Notes: a model not told the origin generated them from the sequence alone. 64,000 bases of DNA from an uncultured Sutterella sp. (GCA_905206365.1 CAJLHF010000004.1:1-64000), one strand, 5' to 3'. Shown: positions 1-10,108, numbered from the stretch's first letter. Program-made: numbers and translations.

Positions 1-22
1 ATCGCCAGACTCCCCATTCAAG

Positions 23-55
23 AACCCCCGGTGCTTCGGCATCGGGGGTTTTTGT
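23..55 (+). terminator. intrinsic terminator of a gene upstream of the window
   Basis: A 12-bp stem (AACCCCCGGTGC with its complement, one G-U pair) closed by a TTCG tetraloop is followed by a T-rich tract. It terminates a plus-strand transcript whose gene lies before the window. Confidence 0.85.
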
Positions 56-429
56 TTTTCTGTTTCTCAAATGTCCGTTTCGACCGATCGGCGTACGGCA
101 AGAAGGCTTCGCAAAACTCCGGCGGCCTCTGCCTGCCATTGGGTCTGAGAGACGTCACGGTGCTCCGTGGAAGGGCTCACCGAGCTCCCCACCACGGGCA
201 CGGTTTCAACGGTCTAGAGGCGGTAGTACGCTTTCTCGGTTCGTTCGAAAAGAGATCGGGAGGACGGTCTCGCCGTTGCGCCGGAGAAAGACCGAGGAGA
301 ATGCTTTTGTTGAAGGCCCTGAGGCTCCTCGGAAGAGTAAAGAGCCTCGGTGGGCCCTCGAAGGATGGTGAAGAGGGCGGAAGGCGTATCGGGGATGTAT
401 GTGCGACCGGAGACGCCTTCGGGCCCCTG
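56..429. other. non-coding interval downstream of the LDH2-type gene
   Basis: No convincing gene is seen here. The open frames crossing it are high-GC shadows of the minus-strand dehydrogenase. A hairpin-forming segment lies at about 316-356 (GGCCC-T-GAGGCT against AGCCTC-GGT-GGGCC). It lacks a T tract on the minus strand, so it is at most a weak 3' end structure for that gene. Confidence 0.4.
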
Positions 430-1491
430 TCAGGGTTCGAGTTCGCTCGCAGGCACGCCTGCTTCAAGGCAGACACGGCGAACGGCTGCCATTTCGCCGT
501 CGGAGATCTCAACACCGTTGGCGGAGCGATCGGCGGTGCGCAGGCGTTCGATTTCGCCCGGCATCAGTACCGGATGATTTTCCGGGTCGGGTGCGGGGCT
601 GCTCTTCACATAGTCGGTGAGAGCGGTGATTTCGTGCGCCATCCATTCGGGGTTGCACAGGGCCGAGGGATCGATCACGAAGGCCGTCATGTTGTTGACG
701 ATCGAACCGTCGCGACCGTGTTCGGGCTGAATCGTTCCGCCCCCCGAGAGGATGCCAGCCATGAGTTCGCAGGCCCAGCAAAGGCCCGATCCTTTGTGCT
801 TCGCAAAGGCCATGAGCGCCCCCGCAGGCTCCTGCCACATGTACTGAGGTTCCGCGGTCGGGTGTCCTTCGGGCGTGAGAATGACGGGCTCGTCGAAGGT
901 CTTCCCTGCGAGCATTGCCACGCGGGTTTTACCCATGGCGACGATGGAGGTGGCGAAATCAAGCACGAAAGGGCCGCGTCCGTCGACGTCGGGGAGCGCG
1001 CAGCAGAACGGATTCGTACCGAAGCGTGCTTCGGAGCCGCAATAAGGCGCAACAAGCGGACGGAACTGGTTGACGTTGACGAAATGGACCGACACCATGC
1101 CCGCGGCGGCGGCCTGTTCGCCGTACGTGCCGATGCGCCCGAGGTGGCAACAGTTGGCGATCGTGTACATGCACAGACCGTGCTTGCGGGCGCGTTCGAT
1201 CGCCATTTCGGTCGCTTCGTAGCCCGCTCGCTGACCGTAGCCGAGATTCCCTTTGAGCTGCAGGACGGCTCCGGTGTCTTTGATGACAGTGGGCGGCGTA
1301 TTGGGACGGAGCCGACCTGTCTTCAGGTAGTCGGCGTACATGGCGATCATGCCGATGCCGTGACTGTCGTGACCGCGCAGGTTGGCAAGCACCATATGGT
1401 CGGCGACGATCCGGGCTTCGGCTTCGTCGCTTCCCGTGGCGGTGAGGAAGTGTTGCGCGACGGTACGCAGGAACTCTTTCGAATAGCGCAT
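430..1491 (-). CDS. LDH2/malate dehydrogenase family NAD(P)-dependent oxidoreductase
   Basis: A 353-residue protein of the Ldh2 (malate/L-lactate/ureidoglycolate dehydrogenase) superfamily, a fold unrelated to classical MDH/LDH. The start MRYSKEFLR, the DSHGIGM segment around residue 55 and CCHLGRIGTYGE near residue 130 are typical of the family, which oxidises 2-hydroxy acids with NAD(P). The length is normal. An AAGGAG ribosome site six bases before the ATG supports the start. The gene stands alone, divergent from uvrB and separated from it by two tRNA genes. The substrate (malate, lactate, sulfolactate, ureidoglycolate or another) cannot be told from sequence alone. Confidence 0.85.
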   Translation of the reverse strand: MRYSKEFLRTVAQHFLTATGSDEAEARIVADHMVLANLRGHDSHGIGMIAMYADYLKTGRLRPNTPPTVIKDTGAVLQLKGNLGYGQRAGYEATEMAIERARKHGLCMYTIANCCHLGRIGTYGEQAAAAGMVSVHFVNVNQFRPLVAPYCGSEARFGTNPFCCALPDVDGRGPFVLDFATSIVAMGKTRVAMLAGKTFDEPVILTPEGHPTAEPQYMWQEPAGALMAFAKHKGSGLCWACELMAGILSGGGTIQPEHGRDGSIVNNMTAFVIDPSALCNPEWMAHEITALTDYVKSSPAPDPENHPVLMPGEIERLRTADRSANGVEISDGEMAAVRRVCLEAGVPASELEP

Positions 1492-1633
1492 GGAGACTCC
1501 TTGAAAAATTAGAGAGACCTATCCATGCTACGGGCACGCGCCTCGTGCGCCGCACTCCGAATGCCTTAGACGGCCATGCGCCCGCACAAAGAATCGCGGC
1601 TTTGAGGGCTCGGGCCTTGCGGTCGGATGAAAC

Positions 1634-1670
1634 AAAAAAAAACGAGGACGATTTGCATCGTCCTCGTTTT
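1634..1670 (-). terminator. terminator of the tRNA-Asn transcript
   Basis: A 12-bp perfect stem (AACGAGGACGAT at 1641-1652 with 1657-1668, loop TTGC) is followed on the minus strand by a run of seven T. It sits just downstream of the second transcribed tRNA-Asn. Confidence 0.9.
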
Positions 1671-1678
1671 AGAATCTT

Positions 1679-1754
1679 TGGCTCCCCGAGCTGGGCTCGA
1701 ACCAGCGACCTGCGGATTAACAGTCCGTCGCTCTACCGACTGAGCTATCGGGGA
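1679..1754 (-). tRNA. tRNA-Asn (GTT), promoter-distal copy
   Basis: A 76-nt cloverleaf with acceptor TCCCCGA/TCGGGGA, anticodon loop CTGTTAA carrying GTT, a GGTTCGA T-loop motif and an encoded CCA. It is identical to the copy 115 bp away; the two form one short minus-strand transcript. Confidence 0.97.
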
Positions 1755-1760
1755 GTACTT

Positions 1761-1783
1761 TCGAAGATGTCGGTCATCTTCGA
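1761..1783 (-). other. hairpin in the spacer between the tRNA-Asn copies
   Basis: TCGAAGATG and CATCTTCGA form a perfect 9-bp stem with loop TCGGT between the two tRNA genes. There is no T tract, so this is not a terminator. A processing or spacing role is inferred. Confidence 0.55.
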
Positions 1784-1793
1784 TCGGTAATCT

Positions 1794-1869
1794 TGGCTCC
1801 CCGAGCTGGGCTCGAACCAGCGACCTGCGGATTAACAGTCCGTCGCTCTACCGACTGAGCTATCGGGGA
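1794..1869 (-). tRNA. tRNA-Asn (GTT), promoter-proximal copy
   Basis: A 76-nt cloverleaf identical to the neighbouring copy, with GTT anticodon and encoded CCA. It starts about 15 bases after the -10 box of the promoter at 1885-1912. Confidence 0.97.
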
Positions 1870-1884
1870 ATCAAGGCTTTGAAG

Positions 1885-1912
1885 TATATAGCCTCTATCA
1901 TGATTTTGGCAA
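1885..1912 (-). promoter_or_regulatory. sigma70-type promoter of the tRNA-Asn pair
   Basis: On the minus strand TTGCCA (1912-1907) and TATATA (1890-1885) are separated by 16 bp; TATACT (1888-1883) gives an 18-bp spacer. The start would fall a few bases before the first tRNA-Asn. Confidence 0.7.
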
Positions 1913-2028
1913 GCACCCTGAAGTAACAAAATGTAATCAAGTAAGAGGGAACTTCATCCGATGCGGTTGCGGGTGCCTGCGCGCCCTAGAATAGCCCCAC
2001 GTTTTTCATTGCTTCGAGGGTCCTTTTC

Positions 2029-4059
2029 GTGAAGAAAGTCACCTATCCCGGTTCTCCGTTTGTGCTGTACCAACCCTTCGAGCCCGCGGGCGACCAGCCG
2101 CAGGCGATCGATCGTCTTTGCGAAGGGCTTGAGTCGGGCGTCATGTTTCAGACGCTCCTGGGGGTGACGGGTTCCGGGAAGACCTACACGATGGCGAACG
2201 TGATCGCACGCGAGGGCGTGCCCGCGATCATCATGGCGCCCAACAAAACACTGGCGGCGCAAACGTATTCGGAGATGCGGGAGTTCTTTCCGGACAATGC
2301 GGTCGAGTACTTCGTTTCCTACTACGACTTTTATCAGCCCGAAGCTTACGTGCCCGCCCGGGATCTCTTCATCGAAAAAGACGCGGCCGTGAACGAACAC
2401 ATCGAGCAGATGCGCCTGGCGGCGACGAAGTCGATTCTCGAGCGCCGCGACACGATCATCGTGGCGACGGTCTCGTCGATCTACGGAATCGGCGCGCCCG
2501 AAAGCTACACCGAGATGCGCTGCATCCTGCGTCGGGGCGACAAGCGCACACAGCGGCAGCTGATCGGACAACTCGTAAAAATGCAATACCGCCGCAGCGA
2601 CATGGAGTTCGTGCGCGGCACTTTCCGCGTGCGCGGCGACACGATCGACGTTTTTCCGGCGGAACACGCCGAAAGTGCCGTTCGGATCGAACTCTTCGAC
2701 GACGAAGTGGAGGCGGTACTCCTTTTCGACCCCATCACGGGGCGGGTCGAACAAAACGTGCCGCGCTTCGTCGTCTATCCGGCGAGCCACTACGTGACGC
2801 CGCGCGAAGAAGTCGTGCGAGCCATGACATCGATCCGCAAGGAATTGAAGGAGCGCAAGGCCGAACTCCTCGCCGAGGGGCGCCTCGTCGAAGCGCAACG
2901 TTTGGAGCAGCGCACGCTCTTCGATCTGGAAATGCTCGATCAGGTGGGTTTTTGCAAAGGGATCGAAAACTATTCACGTCATCTGACGGGGCTTGCCCCG
3001 GGCGTTGCGCCTCCGTGCCTCATCGACTACCTGCCTCCTGATGCGATCATGTTCTTCGACGAAAGTCACGTGATGATGGGGCAGTTGGGCGGGATGTACC
3101 GCGGGGACCGCGCCCGCAAGGAAACGCTCGTCAATTACGGCTTCCGACTCCCGTCGGCGCTCGACAACCGGCCGCTTCGCTTCGACGAGTTCGAGCGCAA
3201 AATGCGCCGTTCGATCTTCGTTTCCGCCACGCCTTCGGATTACGAACTCGAAAAGAGCGACGGCGAAGTTGTCGAGCAAGTCGTGCGGCCGACCGGGCTC
3301 GTCGACCCCGAGGTCGAAGTGCGGCCCGCCGTCACGCAGGTCGACGACCTCTTGTCCGAAATCAGCGATACGACGGCGCGCGGAGAGCGCGTGCTCGTCA
3401 CGACGCTCACGAAGCGCATGGCCGAAGACCTCACGGATTTTCTCTCCGAGCACGGCGTGCGGGTTCGGTACCTGCACTCCGACATCGACACGGTCGAGCG
3501 CGTGGAGATCATCCGCGATTTGCGTCAGGGGATCTTCGACGTGCTCGTCGGCATCAACCTCCTGCGTGAAGGGCTCGACATTCCGGAAGTGTCCCTCGTG
3601 GCGATTCTCGACGCGGATAAGGAGGGCTTTCTGCGCAGCGAACGTTCTCTCATCCAGACGATCGGGCGCGCGGCGCGCAACCTGCACGGACGGGCGATTC
3701 TCTACGCCGATCGCACGACCGACTCGATGGCGCGCGCGCTTAAGGAAACGAATCGCCGCCGCGAAAAGCAAAAGGCTTATAACGAAGCGCACGGCATCGT
3801 GCCGCGCGGCGTCAAAAAGGAAATCCGCGAGATCATCGACGGGGTCTACCGCGGTCCCGACGCGCCCTCGGGCGGCGCGACGGGCGCAGCGGCTTCGGAA
3901 GAGACGCTCGACGAAAAGACCGCGGCCGCGCGTCTCAAGGAGCTCGAAGCGAAAATGGCCGAATATGCCAGGAATCTCGACTTCGAAAAGGCCGCGCAGG
4001 TGCGCGAAGCCTGGAAGGCGTTGCGCGCGAAGGTCTTTGGGGCGTCGGTCGATGCGTGA
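2029..4059 (+). CDS. uvrB: UvrABC system protein B (excinuclease ABC subunit B)
   Basis: A 676-residue DNA-damage-loading helicase of nucleotide excision repair, about the length of E. coli UvrB. The Walker A motif GVTGSGKT is at about 45-52. The beta-hairpin segment [12 protein letters not shown] that inserts under the lesion is near residue 100, FFDESH near 340, helicase motifs V-VI in the middle, and the UvrC-binding UVR coiled-coil motif at the C-terminus (about 635-670). The start is GTG with GAGGG about eight bases upstream. No clear LexA box was found in the 130 bp upstream. The gene is monocistronic by layout, with a modest inverted repeat after it. Confidence 0.98.
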   Translation: MKKVTYPGSPFVLYQPFEPAGDQPQAIDRLCEGLESGVMFQTLLGVTGSGKTYTMANVIAREGVPAIIMAPNKTLAAQTYSEMREFFPDNAVEYFVSYYDFYQPEAYVPARDLFIEKDAAVNEHIEQMRLAATKSILERRDTIIVATVSSIYGIGAPESYTEMRCILRRGDKRTQRQLIGQLVKMQYRRSDMEFVRGTFRVRGDTIDVFPAEHAESAVRIELFDDEVEAVLLFDPITGRVEQNVPRFVVYPASHYVTPREEVVRAMTSIRKELKERKAELLAEGRLVEAQRLEQRTLFDLEMLDQVGFCKGIENYSRHLTGLAPGVAPPCLIDYLPPDAIMFFDESHVMMGQLGGMYRGDRARKETLVNYGFRLPSALDNRPLRFDEFERKMRRSIFVSATPSDYELEKSDGEVVEQVVRPTGLVDPEVEVRPAVTQVDDLLSEISDTTARGERVLVTTLTKRMAEDLTDFLSEHGVRVRYLHSDIDTVERVEIIRDLRQGIFDVLVGINLLREGLDIPEVSLVAILDADKEGFLRSERSLIQTIGRAARNLHGRAILYADRTTDSMARALKETNRRREKQKAYNEAHGIVPRGVKKEIREIIDGVYRGPDAPSGGATGAAASEETLDEKTAAARLKELEAKMAEYARNLDFEKAAQVREAWKALRAKVFGASVDA

Positions 4060-4082
4060 GGGAAAGAGGGGGGAGGAAAAAG

Positions 4083-4110
4083 ACTCTAGGAAATTCGCAC
4101 CCTCTAGAGT
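4083..4110 (+). other. inverted repeat after uvrB
   Basis: ACTCTAG (4083-4089) and CTAGAGT (4104-4110) form a 7-bp perfect inverted repeat with a 14-base loop, 24 bp after the uvrB stop. There is no T run, so it may be a weak 3' end structure or part of the next promoter region. Confidence 0.35.
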
Positions 4111-4221
4111 AGGATAGTGAGGGGTCGGTGAGTCCGCCCTTAACCTTCAATTGCCTGCGACAGGGTAAAATTTCTCTCTTTGCGAGCGGCCCGCCCGTTC
4201 CGTCGACGTGGAAATAAGAAA

Positions 4222-4755
4222 GTGATCAAAGTTTTGTTTGTCTGTACCGGAAACGTCTGCCGCAGCCCGACCGCGGAAGCGATCTTCCGCAAGAAGGTGC
4301 GCGAGGCGGGGCTCGATGACGTCATCGTGGCGGCGAGTGCCGGAACGAGCGACTACCACGTCGGGGAGCCGATCGACATGCGCGCGCAGCTCGCGTGCCG
4401 CAAGCGCGGTCTCGACGTTCAGCAACATCGCGCCAAGGTCATCACGTCCGAAGACTTCGTGACGGCGGATCTCATTCTCGTTATGGACTGGGAAAACCTC
4501 ACGGAGTTGCAACACCGCTCGCCCCCGCAGTACCGCCACAAGATTCAGTTGCTCATGCGCTACGCGAACGACAACGACGCGGCGGTGGTGCCCGACCCGT
4601 ACTACGGGTTGAACGAGGGCTTCAACCTCGTGCTCGAGTACTGCAACGACGCGTGCGAGGGTCTCCTCGAAACGCTCGAGCGACGCGCCCGCGCGATGCA
4701 AAAAGAGCAACGGACCCGTCAGGCTGCTCGCGCCGACGAAGCGACGACCGCCTGA
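4222..4755 (+). CDS. low-molecular-weight protein-tyrosine phosphatase
   Basis: A 177-residue cytosolic LMW-PTP that hydrolyses phosphotyrosine. The P-loop CTGNVCRS (C8, R14 from the GTG start) is the CX5R signature, and the general-acid loop VPDPYYG lies near residue 125. The GTG at 4222 is preferred because it places the first strand (VIKVLFVC) at the N-terminus; an upstream TTG at 4180 would add 14 basic residues not expected in the family. The C-terminal 20 residues are charged and family-atypical. The gene precedes iscR, as in many betaproteobacteria, but a terminator separates the two. No cognate tyrosine kinase is seen nearby. Confidence 0.9.
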   Translation: MIKVLFVCTGNVCRSPTAEAIFRKKVREAGLDDVIVAASAGTSDYHVGEPIDMRAQLACRKRGLDVQQHRAKVITSEDFVTADLILVMDWENLTELQHRSPPQYRHKIQLLMRYANDNDAAVVPDPYYGLNEGFNLVLEYCNDACEGLLETLERRARAMQKEQRTRQAARADEATTA

Positions 4756-4778
4756 TCGTTTCCGAACCCGCACCCCCG

Positions 4779-4809
4779 AAGGGAGTCGCACCGAGACGGC
4801 TCCCTTTTT
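4779..4809 (+). terminator. terminator between the phosphatase gene and iscR
   Basis: A 10-bp stem (AAGGGAGTCG at 4779-4788 with CGGCTCCCTT at 4797-4806, one G-U pair) ends in a T run. It isolates the isc operon from the upstream gene. Confidence 0.8.
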
Positions 4810-4881
4810 CCATCCCGTTTCATGCACGGCCTCCTCGCGTACTTCATAAGAGTTAGATCCTGGAAATCGGTGGTACGCAAC

Positions 4882-4906
4882 AAAGATGACTTGATTGGTC
4901 AGGTAT
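4882..4906 (+). promoter_or_regulatory. IscR type 1 binding-site candidate, upstream copy
   Basis: The 25-bp segment contains GACT, a central AT-rich part and GTCAGGTAT. It matches the known type 1 consensus (ATASYYGACTRnwwYAGTCRRSTAT) at all but about four positions. It overlaps the -35 box of the iscR promoter, where [2Fe-2S]-IscR would repress. Confidence 0.7.
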
Positions 4907-4919
4907 TATCGAGTAACAT
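4891..4919 (+). promoter_or_regulatory. iscR operon promoter
   Basis: TTGATT (4891-4896) and TAACAT (4914-4919) are separated by exactly 17 bp. The -35 is embedded in the upstream IscR-like site, and the downstream IscR-like site lies just after the expected start point. Confidence 0.75.
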
Positions 4920-4930
4920 TCGAGCTCGTA

Positions 4931-4955
4931 ATAGCTGACTGAAAACCTCAAGAAT
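4931..4955 (+). promoter_or_regulatory. IscR type 1 binding-site candidate, downstream copy
   Basis: ATAGCTGACTG begins a 25-bp segment matching about 21 of 25 positions of the type 1 IscR consensus. It lies 13 bp before the iscR start codon and about 49 bp centre-to-centre from the other site. This is the usual two-site autorepression layout. Confidence 0.65.
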
Positions 4956-4967
4956 AGGAGCGAAGCC

Positions 4968-5504
4968 GTGAAGCTCACCACGAAAGGTCGATTTGCCGTT
5001 ACGGCGATGCTGGACATCGCCATGCACGCGGCCGAAGCCGGCCGTCCGATCTCGATTGCTCAGGTGTCCGAGCGACAGCAGATTTCGCTTCCCTATCTCG
5101 AACAGATTTTTTGCCGGTTGCGTCGTGCGGGACTCGTCGAAAGCGTTCGCGGTCCGGGAGGTGGCTACCGCCTGGCGGATCGTCCCGAAGCCATCACCAT
5201 CGACCGCATCATCAAAGCGGTCGACGAGAACATGGACACGTCGCAGTGCGGCGGGGAAGGTACGTGTCTCGGCGGCGCGGCCTGTCTCACACATCATCTC
5301 TGGCTCGATCTCAACGGTGTCATCGAACGGTTTTTAGCCGGCATTTCGCTCGCGTCTCTCGTCGATCAGCACGAAGCGCGTCACGGCCAGCAAACCGTGC
5401 CCGCCGTCATCGGCATCAGCCGCACGAAAACTCAGTCGGACGCCTCGCCCGAGGCCCCAGGCGCCCGACATGAACCTCAAGGCAAGAAGGAACTTGAAAA
5501 ATGA
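4968..5504 (+). CDS. iscR: Fe-S cluster assembly transcriptional regulator IscR
   Basis: A 178-residue Rrf2-family regulator that senses Fe-S supply and represses the isc operon when loaded. The winged helix spans about 1-80 ([27 protein letters not shown]). The cluster ligands C94, C100, C106 and H109 match the E. coli C92/C98/C104/H107 set. The start is GTG with AGGAG upstream. The C-terminal tail is longer than in E. coli (162 residues) and polar. The stop overlaps the iscS start (ATGA), and two IscR-like sites sit in its own promoter, consistent with autoregulation. Confidence 0.97.
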   Translation: MKLTTKGRFAVTAMLDIAMHAAEAGRPISIAQVSERQQISLPYLEQIFCRLRRAGLVESVRGPGGGYRLADRPEAITIDRIIKAVDENMDTSQCGGEGTCLGGAACLTHHLWLDLNGVIERFLAGISLASLVDQHEARHGQQTVPAVIGISRTKTQSDASPEAPGARHEPQGKKELEK

Positions 5505-6712
5505 AGCTTCCGGTTTATCTCGACTACTCCGCCACAACGCCGTGCGATCCCCGCGTCGTCGACAAGATGGTTCCGTACCTTTACGAAAAGTTCGGCAATC
5601 CCGCTTCGCACAGCCACAGCTACGGCTGGGAAGCGGAGAAGGCCGTTGAGGAAGCGCGCGGCCACGTCGCGGCCCTGATCGGTGCGGATCCCCGTGAAAT
5701 CGTCTGGACCTCGGGTGCGACCGAGAGCGACAACCTCGCGATCAAGGGGGCGGCCCACTTCTATAAGGAAAAGGGCCGTCACTTGATCACGGTGAAGACC
5801 GAACACAAGGCGGTGCTCGACTCGATGCGTCACCTGGAGAGCGAAGGCTACGAGGTTACGTACCTTGACGTTCTTGAAAACGGTCTCATCGACATGGAGG
5901 CGTTGCGTGCCGCCGTTCGTCCCGACACGATCCTCATTTCCGTGATGGCGATCAACAACGAAATCGGCGTTATTCAGGATCTCGAAGGGATCGGCACGCT
6001 TTGCCGCGAAAAGGGCATCCTCTTTCACTGCGACGCCACGCAGGCCGCGGGCAAGATGGATCTCGACGTCAACCGCCTCAAGGTCGACCTCATGTCGCTT
6101 TCGGGCCACAAGGTCTACGGCCCCAAGGGGATCGGCGCCCTTTACGTGCGCCGCAAGCCCCGCGTTCGCATCGAGTGCCAGATTCACGGGGGCGGCCACG
6201 AACGCGGCATGCGCTCGGGCACGCTCGCCTCGCACCAGATCGTCGGCATGGGCGAAGCCTATCGTCTCGCCAAGGAAGAAATGGCGACCGAAATGCCGCG
6301 CTTGAAAGCCCTGCGCGACCGTCTCTGGGACGGCATCCGCAACAATATTCCCGAGGTCTATCTGAACGGAGACTGGGAACACCGGTCGCCCCACAACCTC
6401 AACGTGAGCTTTGCCTTCATCGAGGGGGAAAGCCTCATGATGGCGATGAAGGACATCGCCGTCTCATCGGGCTCGGCCTGCACGTCCGCATCGCTCGAAC
6501 CCTCGTACGTTTTGCGCGCGCTTGGTCGCGACGACGAACTCGCTCACAGCTCGATCCGCTTTACGATCGGGCGTTTCACGACGGAAGAAGAAATCGACTT
6601 CGTCGTGAAGACCCTTGTTGAAAAGGTGACGAAGTTGCGCGAAATGAGTCCCTTGTGGGAAATGCACCAGCAGGGAATCGACCTTTCGACGATCCAGTGG
6701 CAGAACCACTAA
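5501..6712 (+). CDS. iscS: cysteine desulfurase IscS
   Basis: A 403-residue PLP enzyme that takes sulfur from L-cysteine for clusters and thiolated tRNA. It is nearly colinear with E. coli IscS (404 residues). The PLP lysine lies in [12 protein letters not shown], and the mobile active-site cysteine in [15 protein letters not shown] near residue 327. The C-terminus [16 protein letters not shown] is the IscU-binding tail. It overlaps iscR by four bases, giving translational coupling. Confidence 0.98.
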   Translation: MKLPVYLDYSATTPCDPRVVDKMVPYLYEKFGNPASHSHSYGWEAEKAVEEARGHVAALIGADPREIVWTSGATESDNLAIKGAAHFYKEKGRHLITVKTEHKAVLDSMRHLESEGYEVTYLDVLENGLIDMEALRAAVRPDTILISVMAINNEIGVIQDLEGIGTLCREKGILFHCDATQAAGKMDLDVNRLKVDLMSLSGHKVYGPKGIGALYVRRKPRVRIECQIHGGGHERGMRSGTLASHQIVGMGEAYRLAKEEMATEMPRLKALRDRLWDGIRNNIPEVYLNGDWEHRSPHNLNVSFAFIEGESLMMAMKDIAVSSGSACTSASLEPSYVLRALGRDDELAHSSIRFTIGRFTTEEEIDFVVKTLVEKVTKLREMSPLWEMHQQGIDLSTIQWQNH

Positions 6713-6783
6713 CCCCGAATTTGTCCGCTTCGGAGGGAACGCACGGCGTCCGACCCGACCCCTCCGGGCAGAGGAGACCGAAT

Positions 6784-7170
6784 ATGGCCTACAGCGAAAA
6801 ACTCATCGATCATTACGAACATCCGCGCAACGTCGGCACGCTGGACAAGGACGCTCAGGACGTCGGTACCGGCATGGTGGGAGCGCCCGCCTGCGGCGAC
6901 GTCATGCGCCTGCAGATCCGCGTCAACGACGAAGGCGTCATCGAAGACGCCAAGTTCAAGACCTACGGGTGCGGTTCCGCCATTGCCTCGTCTTCGCTCG
7001 TCACCGAGTGGGTGAAGGGCAAGACTCTCGACGAGGCGGGCGCCCTCACGAACGCGCAGATTGCCGAAGAACTTGCACTTCCGCCCGTCAAGATCCATTG
7101 TTCGATTCTCGCCGAAGACGCCATCAAGGCCGCCATCGACGACTACCGCGCCAAGCAGAAGAAGGAGTAA
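6784..7170 (+). CDS. iscU: Fe-S cluster scaffold protein IscU
   Basis: A 128-residue scaffold on which [2Fe-2S] and [4Fe-4S] clusters are built from IscS sulfur. The three cysteines are in ACGDV (about 37, with the conserved Asp), [10 protein letters not shown] (about 63) and HCSIL (about 106). The LPPVKIHC segment contains the LPPVK motif recognised by HscA. The ATG at 6784 with GAGGAGA before it gives the canonical [16 protein letters not shown] start. Confidence 0.98.
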   Translation: MAYSEKLIDHYEHPRNVGTLDKDAQDVGTGMVGAPACGDVMRLQIRVNDEGVIEDAKFKTYGCGSAIASSSLVTEWVKGKTLDEAGALTNAQIAEELALPPVKIHCSILAEDAIKAAIDDYRAKQKKE

Positions 7171-7174
7171 GTCC

Positions 7175-7498
7175 ATGGCCGTTACGCTTACGGAAGCCGC
7201 CGCCCGTCACGTGCAGAAGTACATCGACCGTCGCGGCAAGGGGATCGGCCTTCGCCTCGGTGTCAAAACGTCGGGCTGCTCGGGTATGGCCTACAAGCTC
7301 GAATTCGCCGACGCGGTGAACGAGGACGATCAGGTTTACGAGAGCTTCGGCGTGAAGGTGATCGTCGACGAAAAAAGCCTTCCCTACATCGACGGGACCG
7401 AACTCGATTACACGCGCGAAGGTCTCCAGGAAGGGTTCAAGTTCCACAACCCCAACGAAACGAGTCGTTGCGGTTGCGGCGAATCGTTCCACGTCTGA
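7175..7498 (+). CDS. iscA: A-type Fe-S carrier IscA
   Basis: A 107-residue A-type carrier that receives clusters or iron from the scaffold. The conserved cysteines are in TSGCSGMAY (C35) and the C-terminal CGCGESF (C99, C101). It has exactly the E. coli IscA length. It starts four bases after the iscU stop, with AAGGAG overlapping that stop. Confidence 0.97.
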   Translation: MAVTLTEAAARHVQKYIDRRGKGIGLRLGVKTSGCSGMAYKLEFADAVNEDDQVYESFGVKVIVDEKSLPYIDGTELDYTREGLQEGFKFHNPNETSRCGCGESFHV

Positions 7499-7616
7499 GG
7501 TCGTTCGCCCTCAACCCGTCCGAGGCGCGGGAGCCCGTGGCTCATCCGCGCCTTGCTTTCTTTTCACACTCCGGCCTTGCGGGGTCGGAGTCGACATTTC
7601 CAACGAATGGTGTGAC

Positions 7617-8129
7617 ATGGCTCAGGAACTGACGCCCTTTGCGATTTTCGGCGCCCGGCCTCGATTCCGCATCAACGGCGAGAAGCTTGAGGCCGCTTAT
7701 CGGCAGGCGATCATGAAAGTGCATCCGGATCGCTTCGCCGACCGGTCGGCCGCCGAACGGCGCGTGGCCGAACAGTGGACGAGCCGTATCAACGAAGCGT
7801 TCGAGACGCTCGAGTCTCCGTCGAAGCGCGCCTCCTGGCTGTGTGCGGCGGCGGGGCATCCGATCGAAGCCGAAACCAACACCTCAATGCCCGCGGACTT
7901 TCTGATGGAGCAAATCGAGTGGCGGGAGGCGCTCGAAGCGGGACGGGGCGTCGAGGCGCGCGAGTGCGCCGAGCGCACCCGCACCGAGCTTTTGGATGGT
8001 CTCGGTCGGGCGATCGACGACGCGTGTGACTGGACTCGCGCCGTGGATCTCACGCGGCGGCTCCTCTTCGTCGAGCGTTTTCTCCGGGAAGCCGACGCGG
8101 TCCTTAAGACTGATCGGCTTGCCGACTGA
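7617..8129 (+). CDS. hscB: Fe-S co-chaperone HscB (Hsc20)
   Basis: A 170-residue J-protein that delivers IscU to HscA and stimulates its ATPase. The J domain is N-terminal with the HPD tripeptide in KVHPDRF near residue 40. The C-terminal three-helix IscU-binding domain includes [16 protein letters not shown]. It follows iscA after 118 bp containing modest GC-rich inverted repeats but no clear terminator, so it probably belongs to the same operon. Confidence 0.95.
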   Translation: MAQELTPFAIFGARPRFRINGEKLEAAYRQAIMKVHPDRFADRSAAERRVAEQWTSRINEAFETLESPSKRASWLCAAAGHPIEAETNTSMPADFLMEQIEWREALEAGRGVEARECAERTRTELLDGLGRAIDDACDWTRAVDLTRRLLFVERFLREADAVLKTDRLAD

Positions 8130-8179
8130 GTCTTTCGTTTGTTGTTACGCCGGCGTCACCAGACACGAGGAACGTTCAC

Positions 8180-10078
8180 ATGGCCCTTTTTCAGATTGCG
8201 GAACCCGGTCTTTCGGCCGCTCCCCACGAACATCGTCTTGCGGTCGGGATCGACCTCGGGACCACCAATTCGCTCGTCGCCGCGGTGGTGAGCGGCTCGC
8301 CCGAGGTGATTCTCGATCACGACGGTCGTGCGCTTTTGCCCTCGGTCGTGCGGTACATGCCCGACGGCACCGTCGAAGTGGGCCGCGCCGCGTTGGAGTC
8401 GGCGCGTTTCGACTCGAAAAACACGATCGCGAGCGCCAAGCGCCTGATCGGCCGCAAGAAGGTCGATTTGACGGATGCGGCCCATCTCCCCTACGACCTC
8501 GTCGACGAGCGCTCGATGGTGATGATCCGCACTGTTCAGGGCCTCAAAAGCCCCGTTGAGGTGAGCGCCGAGATTCTGAAGACGCTCGTTGCGCGCGCCG
8601 AAGAACGCCTCGGGGGCGAACTCGTGGGCGCCGTGGTGACCGTGCCCGCGTACTTCGACGACGCGCAGCGTCAGGCGACGAAAGACGCGGCGCGTCTCGC
8701 GAACCTCAATGTTCTGCGCCTTCTCAACGAACCGACGGCCGCGGCGCTTGCCTACGGGCTCGACAACGAGGCCGAAGGTGTATACATGGTCTACGACCTC
8801 GGAGGCGGCACGTTCGACGTGTCGCTTCTGAAACTCACGAAGGGCGTCTTCGAAGTGCTTGCTACGGGCGGCAACGCCGCCCTCGGCGGAGACGACTTCG
8901 ATCACCGGCTCTTCTGTTACGTGCTGGAGCAACACCCCGAACTCGGGATTCTCGAATCCGACGACAAACGTCATCTTCTCGACGCGGCGCGCCGTGCGAA
9001 GGAAGCCCTCACCGAGGCGGCGGAAACCCGAATCGAACTCACGCTCTCGACGGGCGCGCGCATCGACGAAGTCGTCACGCGCGAAACCTTCGACCGACTC
9101 ACTGCGCATCTCGTTCGCAAGACGCTCTGCGCGGTCGAGCGGGTGCTCGCCGACGCGAAGGTCGAAAAGGACGAAGTGCGCGGCATCGTGCTCGTGGGGG
9201 GCTCCACTCGCATGCCCGCCGTGCGTGCGGCCGTGCGCGAGCGCTTCGGGCGCGAACCGCTCGCGGACATCGACCCCGATCGCGTCGTCGCGGTGGGAGC
9301 CGCCATGCAGGCGAACAAGCTTGCGGGCAATACCTCTGCCGAGGACGATTGGCTTCTTCTCGACGTGACGCCTCTCTCACTCGGTCTTGAAACGATGGGC
9401 GGTCTCGTCGAAAAGGTGATCCCGCGCAACAGCTCGATTCCCGTTGCGATGGCGCAGGACTTTACAACCTTCAAGGACGGTCAGACCGCCATGGCGATTC
9501 ACGTCGTGCAGGGCGAGCGCGAAGTGGTCGACGCGTGTCGGTCGCTCGCGCGCTTCGAATTGCGCGGCATCCCGCCGATGGCGGCGGGTGCGGCTCGCAT
9601 TCGCGTCACCTTCCAGATCGACGCCGACGGGCTTCTTTCCGTCTCGGCCCGTGAAACAAAGACGGGTGTCGAAGCGAGTATCACGGTGAAACCCTCCTAC
9701 GGTCTCTCCGACGAAGAAATCGTTCGGATGTTGAAGGACGGGAACGCCCGGGCGGCCGACGACATGCGCGCGCGCGAGTTGCGCGAGCAACAGGTCGAAG
9801 CGCGACGACTTCTTGAGTCAACCGCGAGCGCCCTCGCGTCGGACGGCGACCTTTTGACGGAAGCCGAGCGCGCCGAAATCGACCAGCTGGCCTCCGAACT
9901 CGGTGCGACGCTCTCCGGCAGCGACGTCGAACGCGTGAAGGCGGCGCTTGCCGCACTCACGAAGGGGACCGAACTCTTTGCAGAACGCCGCATGGACCGC
10001 TCAATCCGCTCGGCTCTGGCGGGCAAGTCCGTCGACGACGCCATTTTCTCTTCGGGCGGCGAAGATCCGCTCGGTTGA
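8180..10078 (+). CDS. hscA: Fe-S protein assembly chaperone HscA
   Basis: A 632-residue Hsp70 dedicated to IscU. The phosphate-1 motif is [12 protein letters not shown] (about 23-34), phosphate-2 is [11 protein letters not shown] (about 200), and the adenosine motif is [10 protein letters not shown] (about 340). The substrate-binding domain starts around [23 protein letters not shown] lies seven bases before the ATG. The neighbours hscB and fdx assign it as HscA rather than DnaK. Confidence 0.97.
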   Translation: MALFQIAEPGLSAAPHEHRLAVGIDLGTTNSLVAAVVSGSPEVILDHDGRALLPSVVRYMPDGTVEVGRAALESARFDSKNTIASAKRLIGRKKVDLTDAAHLPYDLVDERSMVMIRTVQGLKSPVEVSAEILKTLVARAEERLGGELVGAVVTVPAYFDDAQRQATKDAARLANLNVLRLLNEPTAAALAYGLDNEAEGVYMVYDLGGGTFDVSLLKLTKGVFEVLATGGNAALGGDDFDHRLFCYVLEQHPELGILESDDKRHLLDAARRAKEALTEAAETRIELTLSTGARIDEVVTRETFDRLTAHLVRKTLCAVERVLADAKVEKDEVRGIVLVGGSTRMPAVRAAVRERFGREPLADIDPDRVVAVGAAMQANKLAGNTSAEDDWLLLDVTPLSLGLETMGGLVEKVIPRNSSIPVAMAQDFTTFKDGQTAMAIHVVQGEREVVDACRSLARFELRGIPPMAAGAARIRVTFQIDADGLLSVSARETKTGVEASITVKPSYGLSDEEIVRMLKDGNARAADDMRARELREQQVEARRLLESTASALASDGDLLTEAERAEIDQLASELGATLSGSDVERVKAALAALTKGTELFAERRMDRSIRSALAGKSVDDAIFSSGGEDPLG

Positions 10079-10108
10079 ACGTACCCAGTTTCCATTGAGG
10101 AGCACATC

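Noticed and set aside
31..1512. A 493-codon plus-strand open frame opposite the dehydrogenase
   Set aside because: It is the antisense shadow of a clear LDH2-family gene. The encoded sequence is arginine- and histidine-rich with no family resemblance.
1900..2028. LexA (SOS) box upstream of uvrB
   Set aside because: I looked for CTG-N10-CAG-type palindromes and found none in this interval.
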